A stretch of 31,926 nucleotides of DNA from CAZAKZ01 sp964485695 (GTDB lineage: Bacteria; Planctomycetota; JAFGQW01), in contig CAZAKZ010000060.1 of assembly GCA_964485695.1 (NCBI GenBank), forward strand, positions 1-31,926, read 5' to 3'. Both the position numbers and the translations under genes were made by a program. Positions 15,283 to 23,108 of this stretch are shown here, piece after piece. How positions within the stretch are numbered: position 1 is the first letter of the stretch; every line of letters starts with the position of its first letter. A model generated the notes under the pieces. It was not told the DNA's origin, did not search any database, and saw only the letters and a list, made by a program, of their open reading frames with translations.

Positions 15283-18200
15283 ATGAATACCGAACTCCCG
15301 AAGCAATACGATCCGGCCCGCATCGAGGGAAAGACCTTCCAGCAGTGGCTCGACGCCGATGCCTTTGCCGCCTCCCCCGACGATCGCGAAGACCGCTACG
15401 TCATCATGATGCCGCTCCCGAACGTGACGGGCGCCCTGCATCTGGGCCACGCCATGGACAACGTCATGCAGGACCTGCTCATACGCTGGCACCGCATGCG
15501 CGGAGACAACACGCTCTGGATGCCGGGCACCGACCACGCGGGCATCGCCACCCAGGCCGTGGTGGAGAAGCGCCTCTTCGAGCTCGAGGGCAAGACCCGC
15601 CACGACCTCGGCCGCGAGGCCCTAGTGGAGCGCATCTGGGAGTGGAAGGAGCAGTACCAGAAACGCATCGTGGAACAGCTCCAGGCCATGGGGTGCTCGT
15701 GCGACTGGAACCGGCAGCGGTTCACCATGGACCGGGTCTGCGCCCGGGCCGTGCGCTGGACCTTTTTCAACATGTTCCAGGACGGCCTCATCTATCGCGG
15801 CAACCGGCTGGTCAACTGGGACTGTCACCTCCAGACCGCCGTGGCCGACGACGAGATCATCTACGAGAACGTGGAAGGCCACTTCTGGCACCTCCGGTAT
15901 CCGGTCATCGACCCGGAGCCCGGCGAGCCGGAACACGTGGTGGTGGCGACCACCCGACCCGAGACCATGCTGGGCGATACGGCGGTGGCGTGCCATCCGG
16001 ATCCCGCCGGCCAGCTGGAGGTGATCCTCGAGGAGACCCGGCAGAAGCTCCGACGCGCTCCGGCCCGCGACCGGGACGACCTGGAGCAGGAGCTTCAGCG
16101 CCTTGAGCGCCGCCGCGAGACCCACCTGCCCACCCTCGTGAAGCTGACCGAGATGGCCGGGAAGGGTCGCGAGGTGCTGCTCCCCCTCTTGAACCGGAGG
16201 ATCCCGCTCATTCTGGACGAGTGGGCCAAGCCGGAAAAGGGCAGCGGCTCCGTGAAGATCACGCCGGCCCACGATCCCAACGACTACGACGTCTGGACGC
16301 GCCACCGCAGCGACATCGCCATCTTGAACATCCTGAATCCCGACGGCACCCTGAACGAGAACGCCGGGGATTATCGCGGCATGGACCGGTTCCTCGCCCG
16401 CGACAAGGTGGTGGCGGACCTGGACAAGGCCGGCCTCCTCGAATCCACCGAGGACCACGTGGTGGAGATCGGCCACTCCGACCGGTCCAAGACCGCCATC
16501 GAGCCCTACGTCTCCAAGCAGTGGTTCATCCACATGGGAGACGTCGAGGGCGGCATCGTCTGCGGCCGCGGCACGGCCAATGAGTTCAGGGCCCCCGGTC
16601 TGGCCCAGGCGGCCATGGACGTGGTCGGCTCCGACTACCGGTCCCCCACCGGGCGTCGCCTCACCTTCCACCCCGATCCGGTCCGGTATTCGACCACCTA
16701 CCTCAACTGGCTCGCTGAGAAGCGCGACTGGTGCATCAGCCGCCAGCTGTGGTGGGGCCACCGCATTCCCATCTGGATGGGGGCCTTCCGGGCCGATGCC
16801 CTGGCCGGGGTTCTGGAGGCCCTGGGTCCCTGCATGGATCGGGAGGATATCCATGTGCGGGAGGTGACCGGGGACGGTGAGAGCACGCCGTTCACCTCGA
16901 CCACGAAAGCCGCCGGCGCTGCCGAGATCGTCGAGGTGCTGGTGTGCCTCCGGGACGAAGCCGCCGAGGCCGATATGCGTACAATCCTCGAGTCCGCCGG
17001 CTTCGTCCAGGACCCGGACGTTCTCGACACCTGGTTCTCCTCGAGCCTCTGGCCCCACAGCACCCTGGGCTGGCCCGACGCCGGCACCGCCGCCGTGGAC
17101 GAGGGGCAATCGCCGCTCGGTGGCGAGACCGGACGGGACTGCCTCTCCTACTACTATCCCGGCTCCTGTCTGGTGACAGCCCGCGACATCATCACCCTCT
17201 GGGTGGCCCGGATGCACCTCATGGGCCTCTACAACCTGGGCGATGTGCCGTTCACGGACTGCTTCATCCACGCCAACATCCTCGACGGCAAGGGCGAACG
17301 CATGAGCAAGTCCAAGGGTAACGGCATCGATCCCGTGGACATCATCGAGCGCTACGGCGCCGATGCCATGCGCTATGTGCTGTGCGAGATGCAGACCGGC
17401 ATGCAGGATATCCGGCTGCCGGTGCAGGCGATCTCTCCCTTCACGGGCGACAAAGTAGATCTGGCCGCGGCCAAGCACGGCCGCAGCATCTTCACCTACA
17501 TCTGCCCTGGATCCGGCAAGGAGTTCGACGTCCTCGGCACCATGGACGACGTGCCCTCGGCCAAGCTCATCAGCGACCGTTTCGACGTCGGGCGGAACTT
17601 CTGCAACAAGCTACTGAACGCGGCGCGGTTCGTGCTCATGAACCTCGAGACCGCTGCCTTCGTGCCCCGCACCCTCGAGGAACTGGCCGAGGAGGACCGC
17701 TGGATCCTGTCCCGCCTGGCTCGTGCCGTGGGCCAGGTCACCGACCACCTGAAGGCCTACAATCCGTCGGCCGCCATCTCCGGCGCCAGAGAGTTCTTCT
17801 GGTCCGAGCTCTGCGACTGGTACCTGGAACTGATCAAACCGCGCATGAAGGACGAAGCCCGGGCCGGCCTGGCCAGACAGGTGCTGGCCGTGGTCCTCGA
17901 CCAGGTGCTACGTCTCCTGCACCCGTTCACTCCCTACATCACCGAGATGATCTGGGGCCGGCTGGGGGACCAGGCGCCAGACCGCGGCATCGAGGCACCC
18001 CTGGACAACCCTGCCAATCTCCTCAAGGCCTCCTGGCCCGAGCACCGGACGGCGTGGGAGGACGATCGCCTCGAGGAGGACTTCACCCTCATGCAGGGGA
18101 TCATCCGCGCCATCCGGGACATCCGGAGCAAGTACAATGTGCCGCCGAAGAATCCTCTCGAGGTGCAAATGAGGACCGGCGGGGCCTCCAGGGGGATCCT

Positions 18201-18537
18201 GGAGCGCCTCGCTCCGCACATCCGGAACATGGCACGGCTGGGTCCATTGGAGATCTCCGGCGAAGCGACGCCCCCGGCCGGCGCCGCCACCGCCGTGGTA
18301 CGCGACGTCGAGGTCTTCGTCCTGGGTGTGGTGGACGTGGAGAAGGAGCACAAGCGCCTCGTCAAGCACCGCGACCAGATAGCCGGCCGCCTGGAGGCCG
18401 CACGCAGGAAGCTCTCCAACGAGAACTTCTTGAGCAAGGCCAGACCCGACGTGGTGGAAAGGGAGCGCGAGCGCGTGACCGCTCTCGAGACCGAGCTCGC
18501 CACCGTGGAGAAGCACCTCAGGGATCTGGAGGCCTGA
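15283..18537 (+). CDS. valS: Valyl-tRNA synthetase
   Basis: This class I synthetase charges tRNA-Val. It has 1084 aa, longer than the about 950 of E. coli. The HIGH box is HLGH (53-56) after LPNVTGA. The editing-domain signature TTRPETMLGDTAV is present, as is DTWFSSSLWP. The KMSKS loop is RMSKS (673-677) in GERMSKSKGNGIDP. The C-terminal coiled coil has the usual ValS arm (KLSNENFLSKARPDVVERER). Two insertions explain the length: a charged helical stretch at about 243-300 inside the editing domain, and a segment at about 715-760 after KMSKS, before GRNFCNKLLNAARF. In planctomycete ValS I recall a zinc-ribbon-like insert at this second place; here most of the expected cysteines are missing. 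ATG 15283 begins the conserved N-terminus. Identity is certain. Confidence 0.98.
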   Translation: MNTELPKQYDPARIEGKTFQQWLDADAFAASPDDREDRYVIMMPLPNVTGALHLGHAMDNVMQDLLIRWHRMRGDNTLWMPGTDHAGIATQAVVEKRLFELEGKTRHDLGREALVERIWEWKEQYQKRIVEQLQAMGCSCDWNRQRFTMDRVCARAVRWTFFNMFQDGLIYRGNRLVNWDCHLQTAVADDEIIYENVEGHFWHLRYPVIDPEPGEPEHVVVATTRPETMLGDTAVACHPDPAGQLEVILEETRQKLRRAPARDRDDLEQELQRLERRRETHLPTLVKLTEMAGKGREVLLPLLNRRIPLILDEWAKPEKGSGSVKITPAHDPNDYDVWTRHRSDIAILNILNPDGTLNENAGDYRGMDRFLARDKVVADLDKAGLLESTEDHVVEIGHSDRSKTAIEPYVSKQWFIHMGDVEGGIVCGRGTANEFRAPGLAQAAMDVVGSDYRSPTGRRLTFHPDPVRYSTTYLNWLAEKRDWCISRQLWWGHRIPIWMGAFRADALAGVLEALGPCMDREDIHVREVTGDGESTPFTSTTKAAGAAEIVEVLVCLRDEAAEADMRTILESAGFVQDPDVLDTWFSSSLWPHSTLGWPDAGTAAVDEGQSPLGGETGRDCLSYYYPGSCLVTARDIITLWVARMHLMGLYNLGDVPFTDCFIHANILDGKGERMSKSKGNGIDPVDIIERYGADAMRYVLCEMQTGMQDIRLPVQAISPFTGDKVDLAAAKHGRSIFTYICPGSGKEFDVLGTMDDVPSAKLISDRFDVGRNFCNKLLNAARFVLMNLETAAFVPRTLEELAEEDRWILSRLARAVGQVTDHLKAYNPSAAISGAREFFWSELCDWYLELIKPRMKDEARAGLARQVLAVVLDQVLRLLHPFTPYITEMIWGRLGDQAPDRGIEAPLDNPANLLKASWPEHRTAWEDDRLEEDFTLMQGIIRAIRDIRSKYNVPPKNPLEVQMRTGGASRGILERLAPHIRNMARLGPLEISGEATPPAGAATAVVRDVEVFVLGVVDVEKEHKRLVKHRDQIAGRLEAARRKLSNENFLSKARPDVVERERERVTALETELATVEKHLRDLEA

Positions 18538-18575
18538 CGAGAGTCGGAATATTCAGCCTGTGGAGAAACCGGCGG

Positions 18576-18920
18576 TTATCCCGGAGGCCACTGCATCTGG
18601 CGTCCACCCAGCAGATGCAGGTGCAGGTGGGGAACCACCTGACCGCCTTCCTTGCCGTTGTTGATGACGAGTCGGTAGCCCCCGGTGAGTTTCTCCTCCT
18701 CGGCGACGCGACGGGCCACGTGGAAGAGGTGGCCGATGATCTCCCGGTCCTGTTCTTCCATCTCCATGATGGAACGGATGGGTTTCCGGGGGACGACGAG
18801 AACATGGATCGGAGCCTGGGGATTGATGTCGCGGAAAGCCCCGCACAGGTCGTCCTGGTAGACCATCTCCGCGTCCATCTCCCCATCCAGGATTTTCTGG
18901 AACAGGTTCTTGTCAGCCAT
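18576..18920 (-). CDS. HIT family nucleotide hydrolase (HINT-like)
   Basis: This is a complete 114-aa histidine-triad protein of the HINT branch, which hydrolyses AMP-linked phosphoramidates or similar nucleotide conjugates in the cytoplasm. The triad motif HLHLHLL (H98, H100, H102) is intact near the C-terminus, and the N-terminal CGAFRDINPQAPIHVLVVP block is typical. GGAGG lies 6 nt before the ATG. It runs toward valS, tail to tail, and follows the Trm112-like gene on the same strand after a 50-bp gap, so the two may be co-transcribed. Single-domain HIT proteins are widespread, so the context adds little to its function. Confidence 0.95.
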   Translation of the reverse strand: MADKNLFQKILDGEMDAEMVYQDDLCGAFRDINPQAPIHVLVVPRKPIRSIMEMEEQDREIIGHLFHVARRVAEEEKLTGGYRLVINNGKEGGQVVPHLHLHLLGGRQMQWPPG

Positions 18921-18970
18921 GGTGTCCTCCAGAAGTGGTAGGCGGCGACAATTCAGAAAGAAAGACTTGA

Positions 18971-19234
18971 TCAGGCTCCCGCCTGGCCTGCGGGGATCCC
19001 CTTCTCGACCAGCATGACGGGAATGTCGTCATCGATGCGGTAGAGGGTCTTTCCGTCCACGGTGATGAGCGCCTCCTGGAGGGGCTTCTCCACCGGACTG
19101 TCGTCGGCGTACCTGAGCTTTCCAGCGGTGATGAGATTGTTGTACCCCTCCAGATCCGCGTCCGGCAGCATCTTCAATGCCGTCTTGGACTCAGGGCAGC
19201 ACAGGACTTCGAGAAGCGTCTCGCTGATGGGCAT
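18971..19234 (-). CDS. Trm112-like (UPF0434) small protein
   Basis: This 87-aa protein belongs to the Trm112/YcaR group of small zinc-ribbon-like proteins that support methyltransferases in eukaryotes and archaea; the bacterial role is unclear. It begins MPISETLLEVLCCPESKTAL and ends with the conserved IDDDIPVMLVEKGIP. Only one Cys pair is present (LCCPESK). The second pair expected in zinc-binding members is lacking and the hydrophobic core remains, as in many bacterial UPF0434 proteins. The open frame extends 28 codons upstream, but ATG 19234 is chosen because GGAGGAA precedes it by about 6 nt. It probably shares a transcript with the HIT gene. Confidence 0.88.
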   Translation of the reverse strand: MPISETLLEVLCCPESKTALKMLPDADLEGYNNLITAGKLRYADDSPVEKPLQEALITVDGKTLYRIDDDIPVMLVEKGIPAGQAGA

Positions 19235-19355
19235 GGTTTTGTTCCTCCGGTGAACCGGCAGAATTGTATATCCTGATTGGCCCGAAGTCGAGGCTGGATC
19301 CGGCCCCGCGGGAACCACGGCGAAATCTCAGGAAAAACCGACACGAAAAACCGGA

Positions 19356-21860
19356 TCAGGGCAGTTTCAGGTCGCTGATGGTGGTGTTGCCGGCCAGATC
19401 CGTGGCGACGGCCCGAAAGGTCCAGTTCACCGGGCCGAGGGGCACGTTGCTGTTGAGGTTGAATGCCACGGATCGCCCGTCTGGGGTGTAATCGAATCCG
19501 AAGACGTTGAACCAGGGAAGCAGCACGAAGGTGATGTCCACGAAGATGTTCCCGCCCGTGTCGACCTGGAGGCTCAGAAACTTGAGGTCGAGGATGCCGT
19601 CCGGGTCCCCGAACTCGATGGTGAAGCCCTTGGGTAGCGCCGGGCCGGTGAAGGGGTGGAACCGGGCAATGGGGAACCTGTTCGGCCCCACGCGGAGGTC
19701 AACGTCATCGAACCAGGTGGTGCCCGGCTGGGCGATGAGCGCGAGGCCGCCCCGGTCCAGGGGATCCAGAACGTCCACGACGTCCAGGAGCTTCTTTCCG
19801 TCGCGGTGGACGGCGATGCGGTTGCCCTCCACCTTGACCCGCACCGCCACGGAGGTCAGATTCGGTATGGTCGACTTCACGGATCCGAGGTTGACGCGGG
19901 GCCCCACGTCGCCCTGGCGTTCCAGGATCACGGTGCCGTTCCTCTTGACCTCGAGGTAATATCCGGTACCACCTGCCTTGGTGAGGTCGGCGGCCCGGAA
20001 CTGCAGCACGGTTCCCGGGACCTGGGAGAGATCCACCTCGAAATCGAATTCGAAGTCGGCGATGCGCTGGTCGAGAAGGGCGCGCCGCGTCTGGCTCGCC
20101 GGAACAATCGCCCGCCAGCACTTGTTACTCCCCCGGGGTATGACCGCCCAGGCGGCCGCCTGTTCCGCCTTCCAGTCCCTGGAGGTTCCGTCCTCGAAGT
20201 TGACGAGGCGAAGGGGCGTGACCCGGACGTTGTCGAATGAAGCGGTGGCGCCCTGGGTGAAGAAGAGGAGGTTCCGACGCGTGATGGGATTGACGTCGGC
20301 CACGTCTATCACAGTGGAGCCGCCCACGTCGACCTGCAACCGGCCCTCGAGGATTCGTAGTTGATATGGGTCCTGATGGCGCTTCGAGGCCAGGACCGTC
20401 CGGGGAGGAAGCGAACCCGCCACCTGGTCGAGGGTGACCTTGTCCCGGGCGATGGAAATACGGTAGGCGGGGTCTTTCAGCGTGGCTCCACCCAGGTGGA
20501 TGCCGCAGCGGCCGGTGGGCCCGGGATCGGCGAGATAACGGGCATCAAAGGCGATTTCCAGGTCGCCGTAGTCGGCCACCATGCGGGCGTAGGCCGGATT
20601 GGCGGTTGCATTGGTCTGGGCCAGGCAGTTGTCCACCCGCTTCCACTCGCCGCCGAGGTCGGTCTCGAATCCGGTGATGTAGTTGTTGAAGTCCCAGTGG
20701 GTCGGGAGGGGGCCGTACTTTTGTATCCGGGCGATCCCCCGGTAGAGCCAGTGCAGCGACGGCTCGCCGGATCCCAGGGACGCTTCGGGCTGGGTTCCCT
20801 CGGGCCCCACGAGGGCCACCGGGGTGGTGGGTCCGTTCTGGGCCGGAAGATAGGGAATCCGCTGCTGGTGGAAGGAGTGGATGCCGCCGTAGCCGCCGTA
20901 GCCGCGCAGTTTTACCAGGTCGGCCAGATAGGTGTTCACCGTACTCTGGTTGTAGCGGCCGAAGTTGTAGCGGTTCTCATCCCTGGGATTCTGCCTCAGG
21001 TCCTTCTCGTAGTCGATCTGCGCCCAGAACTCGTTGTTGATGTACGGTTTCTTACCCGGATTGGATGGCGCCACGAACTTGTAGGCGCCGGGAAGCAGTG
21101 GATCGAGGACCTGGTTGTGTCCGATGATGATATCGGATTCCACCCACCTCCTCGGGTTGTCCAGCCACCCCTCGGGGCACATGAGCTGGCTCGTGGGACT
21201 GACCCCCACCATGAGATCCGGATTTACGGACTTCACCGCATCGATGACCTTGAGAACGGCGATGGAGGTGAAGATCGGCCGGCTCCCGTAGGCGTCGTGC
21301 GGGACCTCGTTCACCACGTCCAGGAGGTAGTGCTTGTACTTCCTGTCCTTCAGCCACTGGGTGACCCTCCGCGTCGCATCGAGGGCCTTGCCGTCGTCGG
21401 GCACCAGATAGGCACGGAGGGAGTACCAGTACTGGAGGATGAGGACCATGCCCCGCTTGTCGGTTTCCAGCAGCAATCTTTCCAGGTTGGTCCACAGCTG
21501 ACTCTGGAGATCGAGGGTTCCGTTGGTGTTGTAGTGCTTGGGAAAGCGCCCGTTCATGCCCTTGCCGAGATTCGCCCCCTGGATGCTCACAACGAAGGTG
21601 TTTACGCCGTACCGTTGGTAGTCGTCCAGGTTCGCAATGATCTGGTCCGTGAACTCCGTGTTGACGAGGGCGTTGGCCAGCCGGCTGACCCACATGTCGT
21701 AGGGCTTCTTCTTTGACGTGGAGAGGTTCTCCAGCATGAACTTGTTGCCCTCGCTGGTGATCTTGTGGAACGGCTGGGCCGAAGCAACAGAGACCAGGAA
21801 GAGAACGAGTATCAAGGCAAAGCCGGAGATCCGGCTGCAAAACGGAACCTGGGGAAACAT
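19356..21860 (-). CDS. Secreted multidomain glycoside hydrolase-like protein (clan GH-A-type barrel)
   Basis: This is an 834-aa exported protein. A signal peptide (FALILVLFLVSVASA then QPF) is followed by a TIM-barrel domain to about residue 400. It has the Asn-Glu pair N184-E185 in LLDVVNEVPHD, which fits the clan GH-A acid/base, and E277 in KKPYINNEFW as the likely nucleophile. Cellulase family GH5 is the nearest type I can name, but the subfamily is not clear. Two concanavalin-like/DUF1080-type beta-sandwich regions follow (about 400-540 and 550-710). The C-terminus is an Ig-like domain. ATG 21860 is preferred over ATG 21869 because GAGGAG (21870-21875) directly abuts the latter but sits 9 nt from the former. 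It probably acts on an extracellular glucan or similar polymer; the substrate is inferred only. It is divergent from the phosphatase gene, 260 bp away. Confidence 0.78.
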   Translation of the reverse strand: MFPQVPFCSRISGFALILVLFLVSVASAQPFHKITSEGNKFMLENLSTSKKKPYDMWVSRLANALVNTEFTDQIIANLDDYQRYGVNTFVVSIQGANLGKGMNGRFPKHYNTNGTLDLQSQLWTNLERLLLETDKRGMVLILQYWYSLRAYLVPDDGKALDATRRVTQWLKDRKYKHYLLDVVNEVPHDAYGSRPIFTSIAVLKVIDAVKSVNPDLMVGVSPTSQLMCPEGWLDNPRRWVESDIIIGHNQVLDPLLPGAYKFVAPSNPGKKPYINNEFWAQIDYEKDLRQNPRDENRYNFGRYNQSTVNTYLADLVKLRGYGGYGGIHSFHQQRIPYLPAQNGPTTPVALVGPEGTQPEASLGSGEPSLHWLYRGIARIQKYGPLPTHWDFNNYITGFETDLGGEWKRVDNCLAQTNATANPAYARMVADYGDLEIAFDARYLADPGPTGRCGIHLGGATLKDPAYRISIARDKVTLDQVAGSLPPRTVLASKRHQDPYQLRILEGRLQVDVGGSTVIDVADVNPITRRNLLFFTQGATASFDNVRVTPLRLVNFEDGTSRDWKAEQAAAWAVIPRGSNKCWRAIVPASQTRRALLDQRIADFEFDFEVDLSQVPGTVLQFRAADLTKAGGTGYYLEVKRNGTVILERQGDVGPRVNLGSVKSTIPNLTSVAVRVKVEGNRIAVHRDGKKLLDVVDVLDPLDRGGLALIAQPGTTWFDDVDLRVGPNRFPIARFHPFTGPALPKGFTIEFGDPDGILDLKFLSLQVDTGGNIFVDITFVLLPWFNVFGFDYTPDGRSVAFNLNSNVPLGPVNWTFRAVATDLAGNTTISDLKLP

Positions 21861-22121
21861 CCTTACCATCTCCTCAATGCAGACATGAATGTCGCGAGCC
21901 GACCGAGACCCGGTCTCGGTGGAATTTACCAGCCCTCGTATGAGCTGAAATTATACGAAAATTACCGGGATTCTGCAACACCCGGCGGGATACTCCCGGC
22001 GGACATCGAGGTAGTGGAAATCTCGATATGATCCGGGGCTGGCCTCAACTCCGGGTGCTCTGGACATTCCACGTCAAAACCGTATGCTCCACCCCGGTTC
22101 CCATGCGCAGGAGGCGGTTCC

Positions 22122-23108
22122 ATGGCCCTGTACGAGAAGGAAATCAACACGGCCCTGCGCGCCGTGCGCGAGGCGGCGGTGCTCTGCGCGGCCGTACAAG
22201 CGGAGCTTTCCACAGACATTCTGGAGAAGGAGGACCGGAGTCCGGTCACCGTGGCCGATTTCGGCAGCCAGGCTCTTGTGTGCCGCACCCTCGGGGAGGC
22301 CTTTCCCGGAGACCGGATCCTCGGTGAGGAGGACGCGGCCGTCCTGAATCAGCCCGGAACCGAGAGGCTCCTTCGCCACCTCGTCCATCACGTCGGACGG
22401 TTCCTTCCCGGCGTCGGACCGGAGGAGATCTGCACCTGGATCGACCGGGGCGGCGGAGCGGAATACTCCGGGAGGTTCTGGACCCTCGACCCCATCGACG
22501 GCACCAAGGGTTTTTTGAGGCGGGGGCAATACTGCATCTCCCTGGCGCTGATCGTGAACGGCGAGGTCGTGGTGGCGGTGCTCGGGTGCCCCGAACTGCC
22601 CCACGATCCGGGTCGCTCCGGCACCGCCTTCTTCGCCGTGCACGGCGAGGGTGCGTACCAGGTGCCCCTCGAGAGCGGGTCCGGACCGGTGCGGGTGCAG
22701 GTGAGCAGCCAGGAGGATGCCGCCCACATCCGGTTCTGCGAATCGGTGGAAAAAGCCCACTCCTCCCACGACGACGCGGCCAGGATCGCCGAGGCCCTGG
22801 CCATCACGGCCCCCCCGGTGCGCATGGACAGCCAGGCCAAGTACGCCGCCGTCTCCCGCGGGGAGGCGGAGGCGTATCTCCGGATTCCCCGGGGCACCGA
22901 ATATCGAGAGAAGATCTGGGATCACGCCGCCGGCGTGCTGGTCGTCACCGAGGCGGGCGGCCGGGTCACCGACATCGCCGGCAATCACCTCGACTTCACC
23001 CGCGGCCGCACCATGCAGGTGAACCGCGGCATCATCGCCACCAACGGCCGCCTCCACGAGGCCGTCCTCACCGCCATCCGCGATCTCGGAATCGGAGGCA
23101 CCCGGTGA
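22122..23108 (+). CDS. Inositol monophosphatase-superfamily phosphatase (CysQ/HAL2-like 3'(2'),5'-bisphosphate nucleotidase)
   Basis: This 328-aa metal-dependent phosphatase has all superfamily motifs: SPVTVADFGSQ (D46), ILGEED (E69, E70), WTLDPIDGTKGF (D123, D126) and IWDHAAG (D267). The GTKGF ending and the overall length match the HAL2/CysQ branch, which removes the 3' phosphate from PAP or PAPS, rather than plain inositol phosphatases. An N-terminal segment around 85-115 is longer than in E. coli CysQ. AGGAGG (22109-22114) sits 7 nt before ATG 22122. The stop overlaps the start of the DUF5107 gene by 4 nt, so the two are coupled, although no functional link between them is known to me. 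The 250-bp divergent spacer upstream holds a 9-nt direct repeat around CCCGGCGG but no clear promoter. Confidence 0.92.
   Translation: MALYEKEINTALRAVREAAVLCAAVQAELSTDILEKEDRSPVTVADFGSQALVCRTLGEAFPGDRILGEEDAAVLNQPGTERLLRHLVHHVGRFLPGVGPEEICTWIDRGGGAEYSGRFWTLDPIDGTKGFLRRGQYCISLALIVNGEVVVAVLGCPELPHDPGRSGTAFFAVHGEGAYQVPLESGSGPVRVQVSSQEDAAHIRFCESVEKAHSSHDDAARIAEALAITAPPVRMDSQAKYAAVSRGEAEAYLRIPRGTEYREKIWDHAAGVLVVTEAGGRVTDIAGNHLDFTRGRTMQVNRGIIATNGRLHEAVLTAIRDLGIGGTR

Noticed and set aside
15622..17478. Long minus-strand open frame (618 codons) within valS
   Set aside because: It is the antisense of a confirmed valyl-tRNA synthetase; composition-driven.
20361..21716. Plus-strand open frame of 451 codons inside the glycoside hydrolase gene
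   Set aside because: The minus-strand frame has a signal peptide, catalytic motifs and a ribosome site; the plus frame has none.
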